This document shows positions 9,254-18,457 of a stretch of DNA of 64,000 nt, piece after piece; position 1 is the stretch's first letter, and each line of letters opens with the position of its first letter. Position numbers and translations under genes: made by a program. A model generated the notes under the pieces. The model saw only the letters and a list, made by a program, of their open reading frames with translations, was not told the DNA's origin and searched no databases. The stretch is from Luteibacter aegosomatis (GTDB taxonomy: Bacteria > Pseudomonadota > Gammaproteobacteria > Xanthomonadales > Rhodanobacteraceae): positions 3,088,001 to 3,152,000 of the forward strand of contig NZ_CP095740.1 in assembly GCF_023078455.1 (NCBI RefSeq), given 5' to 3'.

Positions 9254-9792
9254 GCCATTCGCCACGCCGCCGCGTGGCCGCCGTGCTGGCGACCGCGGGG
9301 TTCACCCTGCTGCTGGCCTTCTTTTTCGCCCACGTGGAGGTCGAGATCGAAGGACCGCACGGCTGGGCCACGAGCCTGCCCACCTGGCGCATCGAAAACC
9401 ATTGGCTGCTCGATCTGCTGTGGGGCGGCCGCCCGATGACCGGCTACCACGCCTGGGTCTTTCCCTTCATCGCCCTGTTCTTTCACTTCCCGATGATCTT
9501 TCGCGGCTTCTGGAGCTGGCGGGCACAGGTGCGCATCGTCGCCTGCGTGATGCTGTTCTGGGTCGCGGAGGATGGCCTGTGGTTCATCCTGAACCCGGCT
9601 TTCGGCCTGGCCCGCTTCGATCCGGCCAACGTGCCCTGGCACCGCCACTGGTGGGGGCCCGCGCCGACGGATTACTGGGTCTTCGGTTTCCTGTGCATCC
9701 TGCTCTTCGCCCTCTCGGCCATGCCCAAGCCCCGCAAGCAGGCCGTCGCACCGTCGCAAGCCGGCGCCCACGGCGGGGCGGCCGGGTCATAG
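9250..9792 (+). CDS. Small multi-pass membrane protein, unknown function
   Basis: 180 residues with about four hydrophobic segments: 10-30, around 70-85 (WVFPFIALFFHFPMIF), 95-113 and 145-160. Between them is an aromatic- and His-rich stretch (VPWHRHWWGPAPTDYW) that could face a membrane surface. The ATG at 9250 overlaps the stop of the glycosyltransferase (ATGA), so it is translationally coupled to it and probably assists it or its lipid product. No family is recognised; the tail (residues 165-180) is a polar, Ala/Gly-rich linker. Confidence 0.7.
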   Translation: MSHSPRRRVAAVLATAGFTLLLAFFFAHVEVEIEGPHGWATSLPTWRIENHWLLDLLWGGRPMTGYHAWVFPFIALFFHFPMIFRGFWSWRAQVRIVACVMLFWVAEDGLWFILNPAFGLARFDPANVPWHRHWWGPAPTDYWVFGFLCILLFALSAMPKPRKQAVAPSQAGAHGGAAGS

Positions 9793-9882
9793 CCCGTCGC
9801 TCGCACCGGTGCGACATGTGGCTATGCCATCTTCTCCGCTTGCATGACAGAATCCCCTTAGAACCTGCCGCGGATATTTCCC

Positions 9883-11400
9883 TTGCCCACATCAGGTAAG
9901 TCCCAGATCAACGACGGTGAACTGCTCGCCGCCGTCGACCTCGGCTCCAACAGCTTCCACATGGTGGTGGCCCGCTACGAACACGGCGAGCCCCGTGTGA
10001 TCGACCGCCTGCGCGACTCCGTGCGCATGGCCGTGGGCCTGCGCCCCGACGGCACGCTCGATGCGAACCATCGCGCGGCCGCCCTCGCGAGCCTCGCCCG
10101 CTTCGGCCAACGCATCGCGGGGATTCCCGCCCTGCACGTGCGCGCGGTGGCCACCAACACGGTGCGCCGGCTCGCCTCGCCGCACGCGTTTCTTTCCGCC
10201 GCCGAAGCCGCACTGGGCCACCCGGTCGAAATCGTCTCCGGACGCGAGGAAGGGCGACTGATCTTCCTCGGCGCCTCGCACGACCTGCCCGCGTCGCGCG
10301 ACCACCGCCTGGTGATCGACATCGGCGGCGGCAGCACCGAGTTCATCATCGGGCGCGGCACGTCGCCGATGCTCACCGAAAGCGTGCAGGTGGGCTGCAT
10401 CGCCACGACGATGCGTTTCTTTCCGGGCGGGAAGATCACCCGCAAGCGCTGGCAGAAGGCCCGCCGCGAAATCGGCGTGCTCCTCCAGCAGTTCTCCGAG
10501 GATTATCGCGACGCCGGCTGGGCCGATGCCTACGGCTCGTCGGGCACCGCCAAGGCGATCGGCTCCGTCGTGCGCGCGATGAAGCTCTCCGACGACGGCA
10601 TCACGCCCGACGCGCTGGCCGCGGTACGCGAAGCGCTCATCGAGCAGGGCTCGTCGGCCACGCTGAAACTGCCGGGGCTCGCCGAGGATCGCGCGGAAGT
10701 GTTCGCCGGCGGCGTGGCGATCTTCGAAGCGGCCTTCGAGGCGCTGGGCATCGAACGCCTGCGCGTGTCCGAAAGCTCCATGCGCGAAGGCCTGCTGTGG
10801 GACCTCATCGGCCGTTCGGCCGGCACGGACCCGCGCATGGCCAGCATCGAGTCCCTGGCCGGTCGCTACGGGGTCGATCGCGCACAGGCGCGCCGCGTCG
10901 AGACCACGGCGCTGTCGTTCTTCGACCAGCTCGCCAAGGTATGGAAGCTCGACGACGACGCCCGCGAGTGGCTGCTCTGGGCGGCACGCGTGCACGAACT
11001 GGGCCTGGCCATCGCACACAGCCAGCACCAGCGGCACGGCGCGTACATCCTGCGCCACGCCGACCTGGCCGGTTTCTCGCGACAGGAACAGCAACTGCTT
11101 GCCGCCATCGTCGAATCCCATCGCCGCAAGCCGGAGAAATCGGTGATCACCGCCCTGCCGGCGCGCTATCGCGCACTGGCCCGGCACATCACGGCCATCC
11201 TTCGCCTGGGCGTTCTGTTCCGCCGCGCCCGCCGCGCCGAGGCGCTGCCGCGCATCCGCGTGGCGGCCACGCGCCAGCGCCTGCGCATCTCGCTTCCCGC
11301 CGACTGGCTCGACCAGCATCCGTTGACCGAGGCCGACCTCGAACAGGAGCGCGAGCCCATGGCCGAACTCGGCCTGGAACTGGACATCGTCAGCGAATGA
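9883..11400 (+). CDS. ppx: Exopolyphosphatase / guanosine pentaphosphatase family
   Basis: 505 residues, close to E. coli Ppx (513). The ASKHA-fold motif AAVDLGSNSFHMVVAR opens the protein and the phosphate-binding IDIGGGSTEFI follows; the C-terminal half has HD-like helices with the H/E-rich WAARVHELGLAIAHSQHQ. It removes terminal phosphates from polyphosphate, opposing Ppk1. The only in-frame start before the first motif that fits is TTG at 9883 (CTG at 9922 is the alternative), an unusual start that may keep expression low. It sits in its own 90-bp intergenic space after the membrane protein, in the same phosphate block. Confidence 0.92.
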   Translation: MPTSGKSQINDGELLAAVDLGSNSFHMVVARYEHGEPRVIDRLRDSVRMAVGLRPDGTLDANHRAAALASLARFGQRIAGIPALHVRAVATNTVRRLASPHAFLSAAEAALGHPVEIVSGREEGRLIFLGASHDLPASRDHRLVIDIGGGSTEFIIGRGTSPMLTESVQVGCIATTMRFFPGGKITRKRWQKARREIGVLLQQFSEDYRDAGWADAYGSSGTAKAIGSVVRAMKLSDDGITPDALAAVREALIEQGSSATLKLPGLAEDRAEVFAGGVAIFEAAFEALGIERLRVSESSMREGLLWDLIGRSAGTDPRMASIESLAGRYGVDRAQARRVETTALSFFDQLAKVWKLDDDAREWLLWAARVHELGLAIAHSQHQRHGAYILRHADLAGFSRQEQQLLAAIVESHRRKPEKSVITALPARYRALARHITAILRLGVLFRRARRAEALPRIRVAATRQRLRISLPADWLDQHPLTEADLEQEREPMAELGLELDIVSE

Positions 11401-11435
11401 ACGGGTTCAGGGGATTCGGAGCAAAGGGGGGTATC

Positions 11436-12197
11436 ATGGCGGGATTGTCCAGCCGTCATCGCCGGTCCGCCATGCTCAGAACCGCTTTCGCCGCCCTCCT
11501 TCTCGCCCTGCCCGGCATCGCGCCGGCGCAACAGGCAGCCAAGCCGGAAGCCTCGGCGCAGGGGCCGGTGGAACATCCCCGGGTCGTCATGCACACCACC
11601 CAGGGCGACTTCACCATCGAGCTGTACCCGGAGAAAGCGCCCAAGAGCGCCGCCAATTTCCTCCAGTACGTGCGCGACGGGTTTTACGACGGCACCGTGT
11701 TCCATCGCGTGGTCGACGGCTACATGGTGCAGGGCGGCCTCTACAGCCGCGATCTCACCCAGCGCCGCACGCGCGCGCCGATTCCGAGCGAGGCCGACAA
11801 CGGACTGTCCAACCTGCGTGGCACGGTGGCCGTGGCGCGTGGCGCCGATCCCAATTCGGGCACGTCGCAATTCTTCGTCAACCTCGTGGACAACCGCCGC
11901 CTCGATTACGTGAGCAACCAGAGCGGCCTCACCTGGGGCTTCGCGGTGTTCGGCAAGGTGGTCAGCGGCATGGACACCATCGACAAGATCGCCAAGTTGC
12001 CCACGCGTGCGCAAGGCCCCTTCGTGGGCGACGTGCCCAACCCGCTGGTGATCATCGACTCGGCCAGCGTCGTGGGCGAGGAAAAGGCCGCTCCGGCCGC
12101 CGCCTCGAGCAGCAAGGCACCGGCGGCGGCCGCGCCCGCCCCGGCCAAACCCGTGACCGCGCCGAAGAAGAAGGCCGACAAGCCGAAGGCCGCATGA
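11436..12197 (+). CDS. Periplasmic cyclophilin-type peptidyl-prolyl isomerase
   Basis: 253 residues from the chosen ATG. A signal peptide (MLRTAFAALLLALPGIAPA) is followed by one cyclophilin domain with FHRVVDGYMVQGG, GTVAVARGADPNSGTSQFF and FAVFGKVVSGMD, then an Ala/Pro/Lys tail of about 45 residues. It should speed proline isomerisation in the periplasm. Three in-frame starts exist: 11397 (ATGA overlap with ppx), 11436 (behind a purine-rich AAAGGGGG), and 11472 (shortest signal peptide); 11436 is chosen on its ribosome site. It precedes lpxH with a 4-base overlap, like the ppiB-lpxH pair in E. coli. Confidence 0.87.
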   Translation: MAGLSSRHRRSAMLRTAFAALLLALPGIAPAQQAAKPEASAQGPVEHPRVVMHTTQGDFTIELYPEKAPKSAANFLQYVRDGFYDGTVFHRVVDGYMVQGGLYSRDLTQRRTRAPIPSEADNGLSNLRGTVAVARGADPNSGTSQFFVNLVDNRRLDYVSNQSGLTWGFAVFGKVVSGMDTIDKIAKLPTRAQGPFVGDVPNPLVIIDSASVVGEEKAAPAAASSSKAPAAAAPAPAKPVTAPKKKADKPKAA

Positions 12198-12922
12198 GCA
12201 CGCTGTTCATCGCCGACCTTCACCTGGACGAGGCGCGTCCGCGGATCACCGAACTCTTCGAGCGCTTCCTCATTTCCGACGAAGCCCGCTCGGCCAGGGC
12301 GTTCTACATCCTGGGCGACCTCGTCGAGGCCTGGATCGGCGACGACGACGACGCCGAACTCCCCACGCGCATCGCCCATGCCACCCGCGCGCTCCACGAC
12401 GCCGGCGTGCCCGTGTACTTCATGGCGGGCAACCGCGATTTCCTGCTGGGCCATGCTTTCGCCGAACGCGCGGGCATGACCTTGCTCGACGACGGCACCG
12501 TGCACGACGTCGAAGGCACGCCCACCCTGCTCATGCACGGCGACGTGCTCTGCACCGATGACGTCGAATACCAGGCCGTGCGCGCCCAGGTGCGTACCGA
12601 CGCCTGGAAGCGGCAGATTCTTTCGATGCCGCTGGAAGCGCGCCGGGCGTTCGCCGCCAAGGCACGCAGCGACAGCAAGTCGCGCACCGGTCGCATCGAC
12701 GAGACGATCATGGACGTGAACCAGGGCGCCGTGGAAAGCGCCATGCGCGATGCGGGCGTGCATCGCCTCGTGCACGGGCATACGCACCGGCCGGCCGTTC
12801 ACGACTTCGCGCTTGACGGCGTCGCGGCCCAACGCATCGTGCTGGGGGACTGGTACGACCACGGATCGGTGTTGCGGATCGACGGGGATGTCGTCGAGTT
12901 GCGTGGGCTGACGTTGCCTTAG
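12194..12922 (+). CDS. lpxH: UDP-2,3-diacylglucosamine diphosphatase LpxH
   Basis: 242 residues, a calcineurin-type metallophosphoesterase. Metal motifs appear in order: IADLHLD, ILGDLVEAW, GNRDF, LMHGDVLC and HGHTHRP. It hydrolyses UDP-2,3-diacylglucosamine to lipid X and UMP in lipid A synthesis at the inner face of the inner membrane. The ATG at 12194 overlaps the PPIase stop (ATGA). A palindromic repeat follows and is the likely end of the transcript. Confidence 0.94.
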   Translation: MSTLFIADLHLDEARPRITELFERFLISDEARSARAFYILGDLVEAWIGDDDDAELPTRIAHATRALHDAGVPVYFMAGNRDFLLGHAFAERAGMTLLDDGTVHDVEGTPTLLMHGDVLCTDDVEYQAVRAQVRTDAWKRQILSMPLEARRAFAAKARSDSKSRTGRIDETIMDVNQGAVESAMRDAGVHRLVHGHTHRPAVHDFALDGVAAQRIVLGDWYDHGSVLRIDGDVVELRGLTLP

Positions 12923-12960
12923 CCGAAAGCCGATGCGGCACCGAGGTTTCCTCGGACGCA

Positions 12961-13057
12961 AGGCGCTGGGTTCCTGCCTGCGCAGGAACGACGTGAGGTG
13001 GGTTTGCAGGTAGCGGTAAATCTTGCTGCTTGTCGTTCAGGCAGGAACCCAGCGCCT
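12961..13057. repeat. Palindromic repeat between convergent genes
   Basis: A perfect 20-bp inverted repeat, 12961-12980 and 13038-13057, starting AGGCGCTGGGTTCC on the left. The left side also folds by itself: GTTCCTGC/GCAGGAAC at 12970-12989 with a 4-base loop. It lies between lpxH (+) and the ferritin-like gene (-), so it may end both transcripts. The sequence differs from the TCGC...CCCACC repeat family elsewhere in the window and looks like an interspersed element. Confidence 0.75.
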
Positions 13058-13098
13058 CGCGCACGAGGGAGCGACAGCGCCTCATCGGCTCGTGCAGG

Positions 13099-13899
13099 TC
13101 ACCCCAACGTACCCAACCAAGCAAGCTCCGAATCGGAAAACCCCGCCGCCCGCCGCGCATCGAGATTGAACGGCCCGCGCAACGAACCGTTCATGTAATC
13201 GGCGAGCAACTGCGCGAACGTCGCCTCGGGCTCGAGGCCATCACGCTCGCAGCAATGATGGAACCAGCGCGTGCCGGCGGCCACGTGGGCCACCTCTTCG
13301 CGCAGGATCACTTCGAGGATCGCCACCGTGCGTTCGTCGCCCTGTTGGCGCAGCCGCTCCATCATGCCCGGCGTCACGTCGAGACCGCGCGCTTCGAGCA
13401 CACGCGGTACCAGCGCCATGCGCGCCGTGTCGCTGTGGGCCGTCTTCTCGGCCATGTCCCACAGGCCATTGTGCGCGTCGAAATCGCCGTAGGCGTGACC
13501 CAGTTCGGCCAATCGCCCCGACAACATCGTGAAGTGACGCGCCTCGTCGTTGGCGCATGCCGCCCAGTCGCGGTAGTACGCATCGGGCTTGCCGCGAAAG
13601 CGGTACACCGCATCCCAGGCCAGGTCGATGGCGTTGAATTCGATGTGCGCGATGGCATGCACCAGCGCGGCGCGGCCTTCCGGCGAACCCAGGCCACGCT
13701 GCGACAGATCCCGTGGCGATACGAGGCGCGGACGCTCGGGACGTCCCGGCAAGCCGATGGGAAGCGCTTCGGGAGACGCGGCATCCGGCCGCAGCAGGCC
13801 CTGCTGAAGGGCCTCCCATGTATCGAAGGTGAGCCTCACTTTTTCGGCCGGGTCGGCCGCATCGAGGCAACGGCGGGCGGCCGCGTGGAGATCGCGCAT
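13099..13899 (-). CDS. Ferritin-like DUF455 family protein
   Basis: 266 residues, mostly helical. The diiron ferritin-like pattern is visible as HIEFNAIDLA, NDEARHF, and later LREEVAHVAAGTRWF, giving several Glu and ExxH ligands. The family is conserved in proteobacteria next to housekeeping genes; its substrate is unknown (related tRNA hydroxylase MiaE shares the fold). ATG at 13899 is used; a GTG sits directly before it at 13902. It follows purF on the minus strand by 16 bases and so is probably in the purF transcript. Confidence 0.75.
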   Translation of the reverse strand: MRDLHAAARRCLDAADPAEKVRLTFDTWEALQQGLLRPDAASPEALPIGLPGRPERPRLVSPRDLSQRGLGSPEGRAALVHAIAHIEFNAIDLAWDAVYRFRGKPDAYYRDWAACANDEARHFTMLSGRLAELGHAYGDFDAHNGLWDMAEKTAHSDTARMALVPRVLEARGLDVTPGMMERLRQQGDERTVAILEVILREEVAHVAAGTRWFHHCCERDGLEPEATFAQLLADYMNGSLRGPFNLDARRAAGFSDSELAWLGTLG

Positions 13900-13915
13900 C
13901 ACGGCCGCCCCGACC

Positions 13916-15394
13916 TCAGGCGCTACGGCGCTCGTTCTTGGCCGAGTCCGAGCGCATGGCCTCCTGCTGCTGCAGGAAGTCGCGATCGAGCCCGGTGACG
14001 TATTCGCCGGAGAAGCACGAGGTATCGAACGTCTTGAGGTCCTCGTTGCCGTCGGACACCGCCCAGATCAGGTCGTCGAGATCCTGGTAGATCAGCCAGT
14101 CGGCACCGAGGGCCTTTTCGATGTCTTCCACGGTGCGGCCGGCGGCGATCAGCTCGGAGGCGGCCGGCATGTCGATGCCGTAGACGTTCGGGAAGCGCAC
14201 CGGCGGCGCGGCGGACGCGAAGTAGACGTTCTTCGCGCCGGCATCGCGGGCCATCTGGATGATCTGGCGCGACGTGGTACCGCGCACGATGGAGTCGTCG
14301 ACCAGCAGCACATTCTTTTTGCGGAATTCGAGTTCGACCGTGTTGAGCTTGCGGCGCACGGATTTCACCCGCTCGCCCTGCCCCGGCATGATGAAGGTGC
14401 GGCCGACGTAGCGGTTCTTCACCAGGCCCTCGCGCATCGGCACGCCCAGTGCCTGCGCCAGCGAGCTGGCCGCCGTACGCGAGGTGTCGGGAATGGGGAT
14501 CACCGCGTCGATGCCGTGGTCCGGGCCGCGCTCACGGAGGATCTTCTCGGCCAGCTTCTCGCCCATGCGCAGGCGCGCCTTGTAGACCGAGACGTCTTCC
14601 ATCATCGAATCGGGACGCGCGAGGTAGACGTACTCGAAGATGCACGGCGCATGCACCGCGCCTTCGGCGCAACGGCGTGCGTGCAGCTCGCCGCCCTCGG
14701 TGACGATCACCGCCTCGCCCGGCTCGATGTCGCGCACGCGCTTGAAGCCGAGCACGTCGAGGGCCACCGACTCGGAAGCGATGGCGTATTCGCGGCCTTC
14801 GGGCGTGACGCGCTCGCCGAGCACCAGCGGACGGATGCCGTTGGGATCGCGGAACGCGATGAGGCCGTAGCCGAGCACCAGGGCGATGCAGGCGTAACCG
14901 CCCTTGGCGCGGGCATGCACGCGCGATACCGCGGTGAACACATGGTCGGGCGTGAGGTCGCCGCGGTCGTCCACCTGCAGTTCGTGCGCCAGCACGTTGA
15001 GCAGCACTTCGGAATCGGAGTCGGTATCGATGTGGCGACGATCGTCCTCGAACATCTCGCGACGCAACGTCTCGGTGTTCACGAGGTTGCCGTTGTGCGC
15101 GAAGGCGATGCCGTAGGGCGAGTTCACATAGAACGGCTGCGCCTCCTCGGTGCCTTCCGAGCCCGCCGTGGGATAACGGCAATGGCCGATGCCGATGCGT
15201 CCGCGCAGCTTGCTCACGCCGGCCGAGTTGAAGACATCGCGGACCAGCCCCGCACCCTTGTGCAGGCGCAGGCGTGCGCCGTCCACGGTGGCGATGCCGG
15301 CGGCATCCTGCCCGCGATGTTGCAGGACGGTCAGGCCGTCATACAGGGCCGATGCCACTTCCGTGGTACCGACGATGCCGATGATTCCGCACAT
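13916..15394 (-). CDS. purF: Amidophosphoribosyltransferase PurF
   Basis: 492 residues. First committed step of purine synthesis: PRPP and glutamine give phosphoribosylamine. The start MCGIIGIVG places the glutamine-hydrolysing Cys at position 2 with no propeptide; HCRYPTAGS and AHNGNLVNT belong to the Ntn-hydrolase domain, and [14 protein letters not shown] is the PRPP-binding loop. It is downstream of cvpA by 13 bases, the usual gammaproteobacterial cvpA-purF pair. Confidence 0.96.
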   Translation of the reverse strand: MCGIIGIVGTTEVASALYDGLTVLQHRGQDAAGIATVDGARLRLHKGAGLVRDVFNSAGVSKLRGRIGIGHCRYPTAGSEGTEEAQPFYVNSPYGIAFAHNGNLVNTETLRREMFEDDRRHIDTDSDSEVLLNVLAHELQVDDRGDLTPDHVFTAVSRVHARAKGGYACIALVLGYGLIAFRDPNGIRPLVLGERVTPEGREYAIASESVALDVLGFKRVRDIEPGEAVIVTEGGELHARRCAEGAVHAPCIFEYVYLARPDSMMEDVSVYKARLRMGEKLAEKILRERGPDHGIDAVIPIPDTSRTAASSLAQALGVPMREGLVKNRYVGRTFIMPGQGERVKSVRRKLNTVELEFRKKNVLLVDDSIVRGTTSRQIIQMARDAGAKNVYFASAAPPVRFPNVYGIDMPAASELIAAGRTVEDIEKALGADWLIYQDLDDLIWAVSDGNEDLKTFDTSCFSGEYVTGLDRDFLQQQEAMRSDSAKNERRSA

Positions 15395-15407
15395 GGGAGG
15401 TGTCTTC

Positions 15408-16046
15408 CTACAAGGAGGCCGAGGTGGATGACCCGGCTGGTTGATCGGTGTGTCGTTGCGTGGGCGACTGACCGGGGATCGTCAGGTCGCGGAGTTTCAT
15501 CAGGTCGTCCCGGCTCGGGAGCTGGACGTCCGGCATTTTAATGTTTTGCAGCGCCGCCGGGGGATGCAGGTATTCACGCACGTTGGGCGGCACCTGCCGC
15601 CCTAGCCACTCCGCCGGCCCGGCGAACTGGGCCAACATCGCGGATTGCCGCCACCAGGGGTCGTTGGGCAACGGCGTGAAATTGAGCATGAACACCACGA
15701 GGCTCACGATCAGGATGCCCCGCACCAGGCCGAACATCATGCCGAACAGGCGATCCGGGCCGCCCACGCCGGTTCGGGCGACGAGCCGTGACACCAGGAA
15801 ACGCACCATCCCGCCGATCACCAGCACGCCGACGAAGCACAGGCCGTAGCCGATGCCCACCCGCGCCATGGGCAGCGAGATGGACGACTCGAAGCGCTGG
15901 GCCAGCACGGGTCCGAAGGTCCACGCCGCCCAGAACGCCACCACCCAGATCACCAGCGAAAGCACTTCGGAGATGAGGCCCCGGGCGAGGCCGATCAAGA
16001 CCGAAAGGAAAAGGACTATCAGAATGACGTAGTCGGCCCAGTTCAT
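15408..16046 (-). CDS. cvpA: CvpA family inner-membrane protein
   Basis: 212 residues. Four hydrophobic segments fill the first 165 residues, starting [19 protein letters not shown], the typical CvpA N terminus; the remaining tail is polar with a cluster of Thr, Pro and Ser. CvpA is needed for colicin V export and envelope stress tolerance in enterics. It lies directly before purF and after the SPOR protein on the minus strand. Confidence 0.92.
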   Translation of the reverse strand: MNWADYVILIVLFLSVLIGLARGLISEVLSLVIWVVAFWAAWTFGPVLAQRFESSISLPMARVGIGYGLCFVGVLVIGGMVRFLVSRLVARTGVGGPDRLFGMMFGLVRGILIVSLVVFMLNFTPLPNDPWWRQSAMLAQFAGPAEWLGRQVPPNVREYLHPPAALQNIKMPDVQLPSRDDLMKLRDLTIPGQSPTQRHTDQPAGSSTSASL

Positions 16047-16082
16047 CGCTCTCCCTCCCCGGCCATGGTCGTGGCGGGCCCC

Positions 16083-17111
16083 TTAGGGCGCCGTCACCAC
16101 GACGCCGTCGAGGCCGACCTTGGCCTTGATCTGGTCTTTGAGGCGAACCGCGTCGTCGCGCTGTGCCTGCGGGCCCGCGCGCACGCGCCACAGCTTCGCG
16201 CCGCCGCTGGAGGCGATGCTGTCGACGTACCCAGGGATACCGGCGCCACGGAGTTTGTCCTGCAGGCGGGTGGCTTCGACCTGACTGCTGACCGCAGCCA
16301 CCTGCACGGCGAATCCACCGGCACGGGGAGCGCTAGCCGGCACGGCGGCAGCCGCCGCCGGAGGGGCGGCCGCCGGACGCGCCGGGGCCGGGGCATCGGC
16401 GGTGGCCGTGTCGGCCTTGCCCGACAGCGACGCGGGGGCCCCCGGTACGGCGGCGGTGATCTTCAGGCGTGCCGCCTCGGCGGCGGCGCGGGTCTCGAAC
16501 GGACCGGCATTGACGCGGGTCAGCGCCTTGCCGCCCTGATTGACGGAAGCCGTGGTGACCGGATAGCCCAACGCGCGCACTTTCTGCACGAGGGCGTCGG
16601 CCTTGGAGCGGTCGGCGTAGGCACTGAGGTTGAGCGAATAGCTGCCGCGGGCGGCGGTGCCCGGGGCGGCGGCGGGCTGCGTGGCCGCAGCCGCCTGGGC
16701 CGGGGGAACGGTGGTCTTCACCGGCTTCGCCGCCGTCGTGGCGGGCTTCGCGGGCGCGGTCGCGAGATCCTCCGGCAGCGCATCGGCGGGCTTGCGCGAG
16801 GCGATGTCGACCGACGCGAGGCGATTGCCGGACGCGGGCGGCGTCACGGCGGCCGGCCGGACGCTGGCCGTCGGCGCCGGCGCCGGCGTGGCGACCGGCT
16901 GCGGCGCGGATACGGCGCCCGTGCCGTTGGGCGACACATCCAGCGTGCGTGCCTGCAGTTCGCGATCGGGGGCCGGCGGGATGGCCAGGCTCACCGACTG
17001 CTCGGCGTCGCCCTTCGGTGGCGTACTGGAGAAGAACATCGGCACGATCAGGACCGCGAGAGCGATCAGGACGGCGGCACCCAGCAGGCGTGTTTTCAAT
17101 GAAGTCTCCAT
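16083..17111 (-). CDS. Membrane-anchored protein with two SPOR domains (DedD-like)
   Basis: 342 residues: a short cytoplasmic start (METSLKTR), one transmembrane helix (about 9-27), a long Ala/Pro/Thr linker, a first SPOR domain near 155-225 (SYSLNLSAYADRSKADAL...) and a second at the end (GFAVQVAAVSSQVEATRL...). SPOR domains bind denuded glycan strands at the septum, so a role in division is likely. E. coli DedD has a single SPOR domain; the tandem pair here may be one degenerate and one functional copy. Gene order folC-SPOR-cvpA-purF is as in relatives. The ATG at 17111 starts the anchor. Confidence 0.85.
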   Translation of the reverse strand: METSLKTRLLGAAVLIALAVLIVPMFFSSTPPKGDAEQSVSLAIPPAPDRELQARTLDVSPNGTGAVSAPQPVATPAPAPTASVRPAAVTPPASGNRLASVDIASRKPADALPEDLATAPAKPATTAAKPVKTTVPPAQAAAATQPAAAPGTAARGSYSLNLSAYADRSKADALVQKVRALGYPVTTASVNQGGKALTRVNAGPFETRAAAEAARLKITAAVPGAPASLSGKADTATADAPAPARPAAAPPAAAAAVPASAPRAGGFAVQVAAVSSQVEATRLQDKLRGAGIPGYVDSIASSGGAKLWRVRAGPQAQRDDAVRLKDQIKAKVGLDGVVVTAP

Positions 17112-17191
17112 ACGACCGTCGCAAAGCGGATCGCGGCGATTATAACCGGCAATGGGCGACCCTCGGCGCCCATTGCCGTCGGCGCGTTCAC

Positions 17192-18457
17192 CTACGTCGA
17201 GGCCAGAGCCGCGCCGGCGACGAAGAACGAACCGAACAGGAGCAGCACGTCGTCGTCGCCCGCCGCCTCCCGCGCGGCGGCCCAGGCGGGCGACACCGTG
17301 GGGAAGACGGTGTGCGCCGCACCGGGCAGCACCGTCGCCAGGCTTTCCGCCAGTGCGGCGGCGGGGAGACCGCGGGGCGTGTCGCGGTCCAGTCCGGCGA
17401 GATACCAGTGCGACACGCGTGTGCCGAGCGCGGCGATCACGCCGGCCGTGTCCTTGTCCGAAAGCGCACCATAGACGGCCAGCACGCGCCCCCGCCGTGG
17501 CGTGGCGTCGATCCATTCGGCGAGTGCTCGCGCGGCCTGAGGGTTGTGCCCCACGTCGACCAGGGTGAGCGGCCGCTCCGCCACGGGTTGCAGGCGACCG
17601 GCCACGCGCACGTCACGCAAGGCCTGCGCGATGGCGCCCGCCGGCACGTCGAGGCGCGGGCGCAGCGCATGCAGCGCCGCGATGGCCGCCGCGGCATTGG
17701 CGTATTGCACGGGCGCGTCCAGCGCCGGGCGAGGCAGCCCGTACAGCGTGCCGTCGCGATGCGACCAGCGCCACGCGCCGTCGTCGTCGATTCCCACCGC
17801 ATAGGCCTCTCCCGCGCGCTCGATACGCGCGCCGATTCCCCTAAGCGCATCCAGCAGGCCGAGGGGCGGCTCGAGTTCGCCGACGATGGCCGGCGCATCC
17901 GCGCGTGCGATGCCCGCCTTCTCGCGACCGATGCTGTCGCGATCGCCGCCGAGCCAGGCCTGGTGGTCGAGATCGATGGTGGTGATCACGGCCACGTTGG
18001 CGTCGACGATGTTCACCGCATCGAGTCGCCCGCCGAGGCCGACCTCGAGGATGGCGACGTCGAGCCCCGCGCGTGCCATCAGGTCGAGCGCGGCCAGGGT
18101 GCCGAACTCGAAGTAGGTCTGCGGTATCTCGCCCCGCGCCGCCTCGATGCGCTCGAAGGAGGCCACCAGGGCATCGTCGGAGGCGTCCCGCCCCTCGATG
18201 CGAATGCGCTCGTTGTAACGCAACAGGTGCGGCGAGGTGTAGCAGCCCACACGGTAGCCCGCCTCGCGCAGCATGCCTTCGAGCAGGGCCACCGTGGAGC
18301 CCTTGCCGTTGGTGCCGCCGACGGTGACCACGATGGGTGCCGGGCGTGGCGAGCCCATGGCACGCCAGACGGCGCCGACGCGCTCCAGGCCCATGTCGAT
18401 GCCGACCGTGTGGACGCTTTCCTGATAGGCGAGCCATTCGGCGAGTGAGCGGGTCAT
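17192..18457 (-). CDS. folC: Bifunctional dihydrofolate/folylpolyglutamate synthase
   Basis: 421 residues. The P-loop VGGTNGKGSTVALLE, YTSPHLLRYNERI, the omega-loop region and the C-terminal VDVGHNPQAARAL are all present. It adds glutamate to dihydropteroate and to folates in the cytosol. The ATG at 18457 overlaps the TGA of the upstream GNAT gene (ATGA). In many relatives accD precedes folC; here a GNAT acetyltransferase takes that place. Confidence 0.93.
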   Translation of the reverse strand: MTRSLAEWLAYQESVHTVGIDMGLERVGAVWRAMGSPRPAPIVVTVGGTNGKGSTVALLEGMLREAGYRVGCYTSPHLLRYNERIRIEGRDASDDALVASFERIEAARGEIPQTYFEFGTLAALDLMARAGLDVAILEVGLGGRLDAVNIVDANVAVITTIDLDHQAWLGGDRDSIGREKAGIARADAPAIVGELEPPLGLLDALRGIGARIERAGEAYAVGIDDDGAWRWSHRDGTLYGLPRPALDAPVQYANAAAAIAALHALRPRLDVPAGAIAQALRDVRVAGRLQPVAERPLTLVDVGHNPQAARALAEWIDATPRRGRVLAVYGALSDKDTAGVIAALGTRVSHWYLAGLDRDTPRGLPAAALAESLATVLPGAAHTVFPTVSPAWAAAREAAGDDDVLLLFGSFFVAGAALAST

